From positions 124,001-188,000 of the forward strand of contig NZ_CP094289.1 in the NCBI RefSeq assembly GCF_022759505.1: a stretch of DNA of 64,000 nucleotides, written 5' to 3'. Position numbers and translations under genes: made by a program. The notes beneath the pieces are model-generated. The model saw nothing but the letters and a program-made list of their open reading frames with translations, was not told the origin of the DNA and did not search any database. Of this stretch, positions 33,897-41,732 are shown piece by piece (the stretch's first letter is position 1; every line of letters begins with the position of its first letter). This DNA is from Georgenia sp. TF02-10 (lineage in GTDB: Bacteria > Actinomycetota > Actinomycetes > Actinomycetales > Actinomycetaceae).

Positions 33897-36800
33897 TCAG
33901 CTGCAGCCGCTGGTGGCGCCGCACCCCTCGCACACGTAGCAGGTGCCGGCCGGGCGCATCTTGATCCCGCAGGACATGCACAGCGGCGCGTCGGCCGTCT
34001 GCCCCTGCTGGAGCTCGAGGAGCTCGGCTGAGGAGTGCGCGGACCGGCGCGGGGACGCCGGCGCCGCGGGACCGGCCGCCGTCGGCCCAGCCGGCCCGGC
34101 CGGCGTCGGCCCAGCCGGACCGCCCGCCGTCGGCCCAGCGGGACCAGACGCCGTCGGCGCGTGCGGCGTGCCAGGAGCGGTGCCGCTCTCCGGCGCCTGC
34201 AGGTCGACCTCCGCGGGGGCCGGCTCGTAGGAGCCGGTCTCCAGGGCGCGGGCGCGCTCCGCCGTCGTGTAGATGCCCATGGAGGCCCGGGTCTCGAAGG
34301 GCAGGTGGTCCAGGGCGAGGCGCCGGAAGATGTAGTCCATGATCGACTGCGCCATCCGCACGTCGGGGTCGTCGGTCAGGCCGGCCGGCTCGAACCGCAG
34401 GTTGGTGAACTTGCGGACGAAGGTCTCCAGCGGCACCCCGTGCTGCAGCCCGACCGAGACCGCGATGGAGAAGGCGTCCATCACCCCGGACAGGGTGGAG
34501 CCCTGCTTGCCGAGCTTGAGGAAGACCTCCCCGAGCCCGTCGTTCGGGTAGGACCCGGCGGTCAGGTACCCCTCGGCGCCGCCGACGGTGAAGGAGGTGG
34601 TGATCGACTGGCGCTGCTTCGGCAGGCGCTTGCGCACGGCCGGGGCCGGGACGTCCGGGCCGGCGGTCGTCGGGACGACGGCGGCCGGGGCAGTAGGGGC
34701 GACGGCGGCCGTGCCCGTGCCCGCCGGGGCGTCGGCAGCCGCGCCGGCGGCGCCGTCGGACGCACCCGGGGACCCACCTGCGGACGCCGGCGCCGCCTTG
34801 GCGTCGGACAGCGGCTGGCCCACCTTGCAGTTGTCCCGGTAGACGGCGAGCGCCTTCAGGCCGAGCTTCCACCCGTCGAAGTACACCTGCTCGATGTCCT
34901 CCACGGTGGCCGACTCGGGCAGGTTCACCGTCTTGGAGATCGCGCCGGAGAGGAACGGCTGGACCGCGGCCATCATCTGCACGTGCCCCATCGGGGCGAT
35001 GGACCGCCGGCCCATGGCGGTGTCAAAGACCTCGTAGTGCTCCGGCCGCAGCCCGGGGGCGTCGACCACGTGGCCGTGCTCGGCGATGTGCTCCACGATC
35101 GCCTCGACCGTCTCCCCGGCGTAGCCGAGCCGGCGCAGCGCCCGCGGGACCGTCTGGTTGACGATCTGCATCGACCCGCCACCGACGAGCTTCTTGAACT
35201 TCACCAGCGAGAAGTCCGGCTCGATCCCGGTGGTGTCGCAGTCCATCATGAAGCCGATGGTCCCGGTGGGGGCGAGCAGCGAGGCCTGGGCGTTGCGCCA
35301 GCCGTGCTCGGCGCCGAGGGTCAGCCCGGCCTGCCACTGCGCGGTCGCGGCGGCGTGCACCGCGGCGTCCATGGCGCCGAGGGTGCGCAGGTCGTCGTTG
35401 GCGGCGGCGTGCTTGCGCATCACCCGCTGGTGCGCGGCGGCGTCGCGCGAGTAGCCCGCGTACGCCCCCAGCTCCGCGGCGAGCTCGGCGGAGCGGCGGT
35501 ACGCCGTCGCCGTCATCAGCGAGGTGATCGACGCCGCGAGCGCGCGGCCGCCGTCGGAGTCGTAGCCGTGGCCGGTGGCCATCAGCAGGGCGCCGAGGTT
35601 GGCGTAGCCGATGCCCAGCTGGCGGTAGGCCCGGGTGGTCTCCGCGATCGCCTCGGTCGGGAAGTCCGCGAAGCAGATGGAGATGTCCATCGCCGTCGTG
35701 ATGAGCTCGACGGCGGCCACGAACCGGTCGACGTCGAAGGTGTCGTCCGCGCGAAGGAACTTCAGCAGGTTGATCGAGGAGAGGTTGCACGAGGAGTTGT
35801 CCAGGTGCATGTACTCGCTGCAGGGGTTCGACGCGCTGATCCGGCCGGCCTCGGGGCTGGTGTGCCAGTCGTTGATGGTGTCGTCGTACTGCAGGCCCGG
35901 GTCGGCGCACTCCCAGGCGGCCTGGGCGATGGACCGGAACAGGGCCCGGGCGTCCACCTCCTCCAGGACCCGGCCGTCCTGGCGGGCGCGCAGCCCGAAC
36001 CGTGTGCCGTCCTCGACGGCGCGCATGAACTCCCCGGTGACCCGGACGGAGTTGTTGGCGTTCTGGTACTGCACCGAGACGATGTCCCGCCCGTCCAGGT
36101 CCATCTCGAACCCGGCCGCGCGCAGGGCCCGGATCTTCTGCTCCTCGCGGGCCTTGGTCTGGACGAACTCGGCGATGTCGGGGTGGTCGACGTCGAGGAC
36201 GACCATCTTCGCGGCCCGGCGGGTGGCGCCGCCGGACTTGATGGTGCCGGCGGAGGCGTCCGCGCCGCGCATGAAGGAGACCGGCCCGGAGGCGGTGCCG
36301 CCGGAGGAGAGCAGCTCCTTGCTCGAGCGGATCCGGGAGAGGTTCAGGCCGGCGCCGGAGCCGCCCTTGAAGATCAGGCCCTCCTCGCGGTACCAGTTCA
36401 GGATCGACTCCATGGTGTCGTCCACCGAGAGGATGAAGCACGCGCTGACCTGCTGCGGGGAGGGGGTCCCGACGTTGAACCAGACGGGCGAGTTGAACGC
36501 GAAGTGCTGGTGCAGCAGCAGCCAGGTGAGCTCCTCGGCGAAGACGACGGCGTCCGCGTCGGTGGCGAAGTAGCCGTGCTCGCGCCCGGCCGCCGTGTAG
36601 GCGCCGACCACCCGGTCGATGACCTGCTTGAGGCTGTGCTCGCGGTCGGCGGAGCCCACCGCGCCGCGGAAGTACTTGGTGGTCACGATGGTGGTGGCGT
36701 TCATGGACCAGTCGGCCGGGAACTCCACGCCGGCCTGCTCGAAGATCGTCTCCCCGGTGCGCCAGTTGGTCTGCACGACGTCGCGCCGCTCCCAGGCCAC

Positions 36801-37064
36801 CTCCTCGTAGGGGTGGGTGCCGGCCGTGGAGAAGACCCGCGGGATGCGCAGCCCGCGGCGGGCGCCGCGCCCCGCGCCCGGCCCGTCCGCGCCGGCCGGC
36901 TGGCCCGTGCCGCCGTGAGTGCCGGTCCGGTGCGTGCCGCCGGGCGTGCCGGCCTGGCCCGTGCCGGCCGGCCGGCGCTCGCGGCCCGGCTGGCGGCCCT
37001 CGCGCTCGGACCTGGTCTCGCTCCTGGGCATGCCCTGCGTGCCTCCCGCTCGGGTCACGGACAT
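33897..37064 (-). CDS. nrdJ: Vitamin B12-dependent ribonucleotide reductase (class II)
   Basis: The 1055-aa enzyme reduces ribonucleotides using an adenosylcobalamin-generated thiyl radical. Visible are FNSPVWFNVG and CFILSVDDTMESIL near the front, the active-site finger NPCSEYMHLDNSSCNLSSIN, GTIGFMMDCDTTGIEPDFS, and a C-terminal Cys-rich tail CMSCGIKMRPAGTCYVCEGC. Low-complexity segments interrupt it: Arg/Gly/Thr-rich residues 1-70, a Ala/Pro/Thr insert before RKRLPKQRQSITTSF, and a Gly/Pro repeat before the Cys tail. AAGGAG precedes ATG 37064. Two NrdR-box-like sites lie upstream, and the divergent neighbour makes the cofactor. Confidence 0.95.
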   Translation of the reverse strand: MSVTRAGGTQGMPRSETRSEREGRQPGRERRPAGTGQAGTPGGTHRTGTHGGTGQPAGADGPGAGRGARRGLRIPRVFSTAGTHPYEEVAWERRDVVQTNWRTGETIFEQAGVEFPADWSMNATTIVTTKYFRGAVGSADREHSLKQVIDRVVGAYTAAGREHGYFATDADAVVFAEELTWLLLHQHFAFNSPVWFNVGTPSPQQVSACFILSVDDTMESILNWYREEGLIFKGGSGAGLNLSRIRSSKELLSSGGTASGPVSFMRGADASAGTIKSGGATRRAAKMVVLDVDHPDIAEFVQTKAREEQKIRALRAAGFEMDLDGRDIVSVQYQNANNSVRVTGEFMRAVEDGTRFGLRARQDGRVLEEVDARALFRSIAQAAWECADPGLQYDDTINDWHTSPEAGRISASNPCSEYMHLDNSSCNLSSINLLKFLRADDTFDVDRFVAAVELITTAMDISICFADFPTEAIAETTRAYRQLGIGYANLGALLMATGHGYDSDGGRALAASITSLMTATAYRRSAELAAELGAYAGYSRDAAAHQRVMRKHAAANDDLRTLGAMDAAVHAAATAQWQAGLTLGAEHGWRNAQASLLAPTGTIGFMMDCDTTGIEPDFSLVKFKKLVGGGSMQIVNQTVPRALRRLGYAGETVEAIVEHIAEHGHVVDAPGLRPEHYEVFDTAMGRRSIAPMGHVQMMAAVQPFLSGAISKTVNLPESATVEDIEQVYFDGWKLGLKALAVYRDNCKVGQPLSDAKAAPASAGGSPGASDGAAGAAADAPAGTGTAAVAPTAPAAVVPTTAGPDVPAPAVRKRLPKQRQSITTSFTVGGAEGYLTAGSYPNDGLGEVFLKLGKQGSTLSGVMDAFSIAVSVGLQHGVPLETFVRKFTNLRFEPAGLTDDPDVRMAQSIMDYIFRRLALDHLPFETRASMGIYTTAERARALETGSYEPAPAEVDLQAPESGTAPGTPHAPTASGPAGPTAGGPAGPTPAGPAGPTAAGPAAPASPRRSAHSSAELLELQQGQTADAPLCMSCGIKMRPAGTCYVCEGCGATSGCS

Positions 37065-37143
37065 CCGCCTGCTCCTTACCGTCCGGCTGGCCAGATCGAT
37101 GGGGCCGAAGGTCCCAGTATGACCCTGATCTGGCCGTCGACCA

Positions 37144-37190
37144 CCACAACATATGAGATAACAACACCAGTGTAACCACCAGATGTAGTG
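37144..37190 (-). promoter_or_regulatory. Tandem NrdR boxes upstream of nrdJ
   Basis: Minus-strand CACTACATCTGGTGG (37176-37190) and TCTCATATGTTGTGG (37144-37158) align with a 32-bp offset, three helical turns, as is typical of paired NrdR boxes. The first is part of the palindrome ACCACTACATCTGGTGGT. They lie 80-126 bases before nrdJ, ahead of a CATACT -10-like element at 37116-37121. The NrdR repressor would couple nrdJ expression to the dATP/ATP state. Confidence 0.65.
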
Positions 37191-37296
37191 GTGGTCGAGG
37201 GTGCCGTGCGGGTCTGTCGGCATGGCGGCCCGGCGCGCGGCTGGCCCCCGGCCAAACACCCCACCGCAGGTGCGGGCGGCATGTCATGCTGCCGGC

Positions 37297-37848
37297 GTGG
37301 CGAAGATCTACACCCGCACCGGCGACGACGGCGACACCGGCCTGTTCCTGGGCGGGCGGGTCTCCAAGGCCGACGTGCTGGTGGAGGGCTACGGCGACGT
37401 CGACGAGACGGTCGCCCTCCTCGGCGTCGCCCGTGCGGGCGCCGCGGAACCAGACCTGGCCGAGCTGCTGCTGCGCCTCCAGCGCGAGCTCTTCGTCGTC
37501 GGCGCCGACCTGGCCACCCACCCCGACCGGCGGCACCACCTGACCGACGGCGTCTCCCGGGTGACCAGCGAGATGGTCCTGGCGCTGGAGGAGCTCATGG
37601 ACCGGCTGGTATCCGAACGACCGCTCCGGCCGGTGTTCGTGGTGCCCGGCACGACGGCGACGTCCGCGGCGCTGGACCACACCCGCGCCGTCGCCCGCCG
37701 CGCCGAGCGGCACGTGGTCGCCGCGCGCGAGGCCGGTCATGCGGTGTCCGAGCCGGTCGCCCACTACCTCAACCGGCTCTCGGACCTGCTCTTCGTCCTC
37801 GCCCGCCACGCGGCCGGCGAGGTGGAGGAACCCGCCAGCCACGACTGA
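37297..37848 (+). CDS. Cob(I)alamin adenosyltransferase, PduO type
   Basis: The 183-aa enzyme transfers the adenosyl group of ATP to cob(I)alamin. The N-terminal ATP site KIYTRTGDDGDTGLFLGG (residues 3-20) and the helix AVARRAERHVVAA with the conserved R-R-x-E-R motif are clear. GTG 37297 is six bases after CATGCT, the leaderless pattern of this window. The gene is divergent from nrdJ, the B12-dependent reductase, so cofactor maker and cofactor user share a 230-bp control region that contains the NrdR boxes. Confidence 0.92.
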   Translation: MAKIYTRTGDDGDTGLFLGGRVSKADVLVEGYGDVDETVALLGVARAGAAEPDLAELLLRLQRELFVVGADLATHPDRRHHLTDGVSRVTSEMVLALEELMDRLVSERPLRPVFVVPGTTATSAALDHTRAVARRAERHVVAAREAGHAVSEPVAHYLNRLSDLLFVLARHAAGEVEEPASHD

Positions 37849-37883
37849 CCCGGCAGGCGGGACGACCCGACAAGCGGGTGAGC

Positions 37884-38444
37884 TCAGGTCGGGATGCGAT
37901 AGCGGAGACGCACGACGCCGTTATCGAATCGGTGCTCATCGAGGAGCTCCAGCTCGGCGCGAGTGTCGCTCGGCAGCGCTGGCTTGCCCCCGCCGATAAT
38001 CCAGGGCCAGACGAACAGCTGGCACTCATCGACCAGCCCGGCCGTGAACGCCTGCGCCGCCAGGTGTGCGCCACCGACGGTGAGATCGCTGGTGGCCGAG
38101 GCCTTCATGTCGTGTACGGCAGCAGCATCGAAGCGTTGTTCGAGCCGGGTATCGGCGGTGGGCACCGCGGCCAGGGTCGTTGAGTAGACGACCTTGCTCG
38201 CCGCTTGCCAGGCGGTGGCGAAGTCGGCCGTAAGGTCGGACTGCGCGGCGAGGGCGGCGTTGGTCTCCCAAGGGGCCATCGTCTCGTACAGGCGCCGTCC
38301 GTAGAGGAACGTGCCCACGGAACGTATGAGATCGGTGTAGGCCGCGAACACGTCGTCGTTGTGCGGGTACAGGTTGAAGGCGCCGTCCTTGTCCTCGACG
38401 TACCCATCAAGTGACACGTTCGTCACGTAGACCAGCTTGGCCAT
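37884..38444 (-). CDS. RibD C-terminal/dihydrofolate reductase-like protein
   Basis: A 186-aa protein of the RibD_C/DHFR fold: MAKLVYVTNVSLDGYVEDKD at the start, FLYGRRLYETM for the nucleotide site, and DLTVGGAHLAAQAF near the end. Stand-alone actinobacterial members bind NADPH but their substrates are unknown; this is unlikely to be the riboflavin enzyme itself. The ATG lies one base after the SRPBCC stop, so it is the last gene of an ArsR-SRPBCC-RibD operon. Confidence 0.85.
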   Translation of the reverse strand: MAKLVYVTNVSLDGYVEDKDGAFNLYPHNDDVFAAYTDLIRSVGTFLYGRRLYETMAPWETNAALAAQSDLTADFATAWQAASKVVYSTTLAAVPTADTRLEQRFDAAAVHDMKASATSDLTVGGAHLAAQAFTAGLVDECQLFVWPWIIGGGKPALPSDTRAELELLDEHRFDNGVVRLRYRIPT

Positions 38445-38445
38445 G

Positions 38446-38937
38446 TCACTGCACCTCGACGATCGACGGCGAGGCCTGGGTACCGATCAGCGCTGCGTCC
38501 AGCTTGGTCAGGGCTTCGAGCCAACCCCGCTCTGCATCGCCCGTCACGTGCGTGGGGAGCCACTGGCGGATCTTGAGTCGCGTCCGTCCGTCGGCCTCGT
38601 CGTAGAGCTCGACTCGGACTCTCGTCTCGAACGGCTCGACGCCGTCCGGGAGCTGGCCGCTGACGTGCATGAGGCCGTCGAGGAGCTCGCCGTCGATGAC
38701 GTCTGTGAGATCGACGTAGACGTGGACCCGTACGCGGGAATCGGCTGCGGAGACCTCCGTCCATCGCTGGTGGCCGCCCGGGCGCACGTCGAACTCGATC
38801 TCCTTGCGCGGTAGCGAGTTGCCGACCGGACCCCACCAGGCCACGAAGTGGTCCGGATCGGTGAAGGCTCGATAGACGAGCTCCCGCGGCGCGTCGAGCA
38901 CGCGCGAGATGTCGATCTGCGGGGGTTCTGTCTGCAT
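38446..38937 (-). CDS. SRPBCC (AHSA1-like) protein
   Basis: The 163-aa product is an Activator-of-Hsp90-homology/START-like domain: ISRVLDAPRELVYRAFTDPD at the front, WWGPVGNSL, and the final helix GWLEALTKLDAALIG. Such proteins bind hydrophobic ligands and in this setting commonly follow an ArsR regulator. Its ATG overlaps the regulator's stop by one base (TGATG), implying equal expression. Confidence 0.87.
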   Translation of the reverse strand: MQTEPPQIDISRVLDAPRELVYRAFTDPDHFVAWWGPVGNSLPRKEIEFDVRPGGHQRWTEVSAADSRVRVHVYVDLTDVIDGELLDGLMHVSGQLPDGVEPFETRVRVELYDEADGRTRLKIRQWLPTHVTGDAERGWLEALTKLDAALIGTQASPSIVEVQ

Positions 38938-39338
38938 CAGGACTCCTTGTGGTCCGAGGTCGTTTCGGTGGGCGTCTCGGGGTTGCGGTCCGTCGGGTTC
39001 GTTGCGCCTCCATCGGCCTGCACCGCGGCGAGGTGGGCGTCGAGGCGGGTGAGGGACGAGTCCCAGAACTTCCGGTAGCGCTCGATCCAGTCCGCCGCCT
39101 CGCGCAGCGGCGCAGCTTCGAGGTGGCTCGCGCGCCACTTGCCCGAGCGCGTCCGCGAGATGAGGGTGGCGCGCTCGAGCACCTTCAGGTGCCGCGACAC
39201 CGCTGGCATCGAGATGGGGTGGGGAGCCGTGAGCTCGGTGACCGTGGCGTCGCGCTCGGCCAGGTCGGCGAGGATCGCACGCCGAGTCGGGTCCGCGAGC
39301 GCGAAGAACACGGCGCTGAGCTGGTCAGTGCCTGCCAC
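38937..39338 (-). CDS. ArsR-family transcriptional regulator
   Basis: A 133-aa winged-helix protein: FFALADPTRRAILADLAERD (residues 11-30), HTH with SMPAVSRHLKVLERATLISR, and a wing RTRSGKWRASHLE. It lacks the metal-binding cysteines of ArsR/SmtB, so it belongs to the SdpR/SRPBCC-linked branch, which represses its own operon. GTG 39338 is preceded by AGGGAG. A perfect 8-bp inverted repeat lies 14 bp upstream and is the probable operator. The C-terminal 25 residues are Asn/Pro/Thr-rich. Confidence 0.9.
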   Translation of the reverse strand: MAGTDQLSAVFFALADPTRRAILADLAERDATVTELTAPHPISMPAVSRHLKVLERATLISRTRSGKWRASHLEAAPLREAADWIERYRKFWDSSLTRLDAHLAAVQADGGATNPTDRNPETPTETTSDHKES

Positions 39339-39351
39339 TCAACACTCCCTT

Positions 39352-39373
39352 CGTTTAACCGGCTCGTTAAACG
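39352..39373. promoter_or_regulatory. Palindromic operator of the ArsR operon
   Basis: CGTTTAAC (39352-39359) and GTTAAACG (39366-39373) form a perfect 8-bp inverted repeat with a 6-bp spacer, an AT-rich island in GC-rich sequence, placed just before the ArsR gene. It is well suited to bind an ArsR dimer for autorepression. Confidence 0.7.
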
Positions 39374-39455
39374 TAGAGGGGGCGGGGGGTGCCGTCAAGA
39401 GAGTTGGCGGGTGGGCGGACGATCCAGGTGCCACGTGCCTGGGACACTGGCGGCC

Positions 39456-40241
39456 ATGTGGACCGACGAGGCGAGCGTCGTCGCCGACGTCTCGCACGCG
39501 GACTGGGTCGTCCGGCGAGTGACCGGGCGGATGGGCACGGTCAGCGGCACGGTCCCGGACGGGTACCCGGCGTACGCCCGGATCCTGCACCCCGTCGAGC
39601 TCGGCGATGGGTCCGTCGTGCCCTGGTCGCGGGTCGCCGAGGTGACCGGGCGGCGGGTGCACCCGACCGTGCAGTGGCACCGGCTCATCGGCGCCGAGGA
39701 CCCCTGGGCCACCACCTCCGACCTCTGGGCGGACGGGTCGCCGGAGGAGGGCAACCTGCCCGTCGCGCCGCTCCTCGCCCTCTGCGACCTGCTCGCCACG
39801 CGCACGACCACGGCGGAGGACTGCTTCTTCGCGATCTGGGATGGGTGGGGATCCCACAACGGCGGCAGCTGGCGCATCACGTTCCACGACGACGGCACGA
39901 CGACCCAGGAGTACCCGCCGCCGCTGTTCAGCCGGGAGGAGCGGGCGGCCCCGCGGCTGCACCTGCCCCACCGCGACTACCACCTGCTCCGTGGTCCGCT
40001 CTCGGCGATGGCCGGCGTCGCGCAGTACGACGGCCCCGAGGCGCCGTGGACGCAGTCCCCGAGCCTGTTCTGGCCGGCGGACCGAGCCTAATGCGTGGCG
40101 ACCGAGGTCGACTTCGACTCCACCGTGGTCGGCGGCAGCACGGAGACCATCGCGGCCGTGCTGGCCTCCCCCGCCTTGGAGGCATTCCCGGTGGCGGGAA
40201 CCGATTCACTGCAGGCCGACGGCGACCGGGTCAACAGCTGA
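39456..40241 (+). pseudogene. Conserved hypothetical gene interrupted by in-frame TAA
   Basis: From ATG 39456 the frame reads 211 codons to TAA at 40089-40091 (LFWPADRA then stop) and continues in the same frame for 49 more sense codons (CVATEVDFDSTVVGGSTETI and following) to TGA 40239-40241. Codon use stays normal after the stop, so the original protein was 261 aa and a nonsense change ended it early. The family is not identified; tryptophan-rich stretches (FFAIWDGWGSHNGGSWRI) suggest a soluble globular protein. The shortened product could still fold. Confidence 0.65.
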
Positions 40242-40327
40242 CCGTGCCGGCACACGGCGGGGTGCCGGGGCAGACGGCCCGGGGCCGAGCCGGGCGGACC
40301 GCCGCAGCCCTCCCCGGCTGCCGCCGG

Positions 40328-40780
40328 CTATCCGGCCAGCGGTCCCGGCGCGTCGTCGGGCGCTCGCGCCGGCCGGGTGCTGAGCGCCCGGGCGAGACGG
40401 AGCCCGCTGACGATGGCGACGACGGCCCCCACCCCACCGATGACGATCCCGCCGACGAGGAAGAGGTAGACCGGGTCGGCGAGGTCCCCGGTGCCGGAGG
40501 TTCCCGCCATCGACCCGCCGAGGAAGCCGAACAGCGGCGCCAGCACGGCGACGATCACGCCGCCGATGACCAGGCGGATGCCCGGCAGCGGGCGCGAGGA
40601 GCCGGCGCGCTCCGTCGGCTCGCCGCCGTCGGTGCGGCCGGTCGGTTCCGTGGCCCCGGCGCGGCCAGCCGGGTCCATACCGTCGGCGCGGCCGGTCGGG
40701 CCCGTGCCACCAGCGCGGCCGGTCGGCTGCGTGCTGGAGTGGGCCCCGGGCTCGGGAGCGGTGCTGGACGGCTCAGCCAT
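40328..40780 (-). CDS. Small two-helix membrane protein downstream of slipin
   Basis: The 150-aa product has a Pro/Gly/Thr-rich N-terminal half (GRAGGTGPTGRADGMDPAGR) and two transmembrane helices (about 68-90, IRLVIGGVIVAVLAPLFGFL, and 100-128). Function is unknown. Its ATG overlaps the slipin stop by eight bases, so it is the last gene of the NO-reductase operon. The repeats in the N-terminal half are of the dispersed low-complexity type. Confidence 0.6.
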   Translation of the reverse strand: MAEPSSTAPEPGAHSSTQPTGRAGGTGPTGRADGMDPAGRAGATEPTGRTDGGEPTERAGSSRPLPGIRLVIGGVIVAVLAPLFGFLGGSMAGTSGTGDLADPVYLFLVGGIVIGGVGAVVAIVSGLRLARALSTRPARAPDDAPGPLAG

Positions 40781-41732
40781 GGTGCGTCCGCTCCACGCCC
40801 GGCTGGGCGCTGGGCCGGCCGCCGTCGGCACGACCGCCGCCGGCGCGACTACCCGCGCCGTCCCGACCACCGGCGGCGCCGTCATCCGCGGACGTCCCGG
40901 CCGTGCCGCCGTCGCCAGGCCCGGCGACCCGTCCGTTGCCGCCCTGCCCGGCGGACCGGCCGAGCACCTGGGCGAGCTCGGGCAGCTTGCCCAGGAACGG
41001 GCCGATGATGTCGATCGGCAGCGGGAAGACGACCGTGGAGTTCTGGTCCGCGCCGAGCTCGAGGAGGGTCTGGAGGTAGCGCAGCTGGAGCGAGGCCGGG
41101 CTGCGGCTGAGGGTGTCGGCGGCCTGCCGGAGCTCCTCGGAGGCCTGCAGCTCCCCGCGGGCGTTGATGATCTTGGCGCGCCGCTCCCGCTCCGCCTCGG
41201 CCTCCCGGGCCATCGCCCGCTGCATCGCCTCGGGGATCTCCACGTCCTTGATCTCCACCACCTGCACGTGCACCCCCCACGGCTCGGTCTGGGCGTCGAT
41301 GGTCCGGGCCAGGTCTTCGTTGAGGTCGGCCCGGTGGGCGAGCAGGGTGTCCAGGTCCGCCCGGCCGACCACCGAGCGCAGCGTGGTCTGGGCGATCTGG
41401 GAGGTGGCGACGGCGTGGTTCTCCACCGCCATCACCGAGCGCACCGGGTCGGTCACCTTGAACAGGACGACGGCGTTGACCCGGGCCGGGACGTTGTCCT
41501 TGGTGATGACCTCCTGCGGCGGGATGGTCAGGGTGACCACGCGCAGGTCGACCCGGACGAGCTTGTCCAGCCCGGGCACGAGCAGCCGCACCCCGGGCTG
41601 CAGGGGCTCGCGGAGCCGGCCGAGCCGGAACGCCACGCCCCGCTCGTACTCGCGCAGCACCCGCACCGAGGCGAGCGCCAGCCCGAGGACGACGACGGCG
41701 GCCACCACCGCCAGGACCGCGCCTGTAGTCAT
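40773..41732 (-). CDS. Slipin/stomatin-like SPFH protein
   Basis: The 319-aa protein begins with one transmembrane helix (GAVLAVVAAVVVLGLALASV), then an SPFH/band-7 domain (REYERGVAFRLGRLREPLQP to EPWGVHVQVVEIKDVEIPEA) and a helical oligomerisation segment (AMAREAEAERERRAKIINAR). Slipins scaffold ordered membrane domains. The C-terminal 70 residues are Gly/Ala/Asp-rich and atypical. GGAGGAAGG precedes ATG 41732, which overlaps the stop of the upstream cysteine-motif membrane gene (ATGA), placing it in the NO-reductase operon. Confidence 0.87.
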   Translation of the reverse strand: MTTGAVLAVVAAVVVLGLALASVRVLREYERGVAFRLGRLREPLQPGVRLLVPGLDKLVRVDLRVVTLTIPPQEVITKDNVPARVNAVVLFKVTDPVRSVMAVENHAVATSQIAQTTLRSVVGRADLDTLLAHRADLNEDLARTIDAQTEPWGVHVQVVEIKDVEIPEAMQRAMAREAEAERERRAKIINARGELQASEELRQAADTLSRSPASLQLRYLQTLLELGADQNSTVVFPLPIDIIGPFLGKLPELAQVLGRSAGQGGNGRVAGPGDGGTAGTSADDGAAGGRDGAGSRAGGGRADGGRPSAQPGVERTHHG

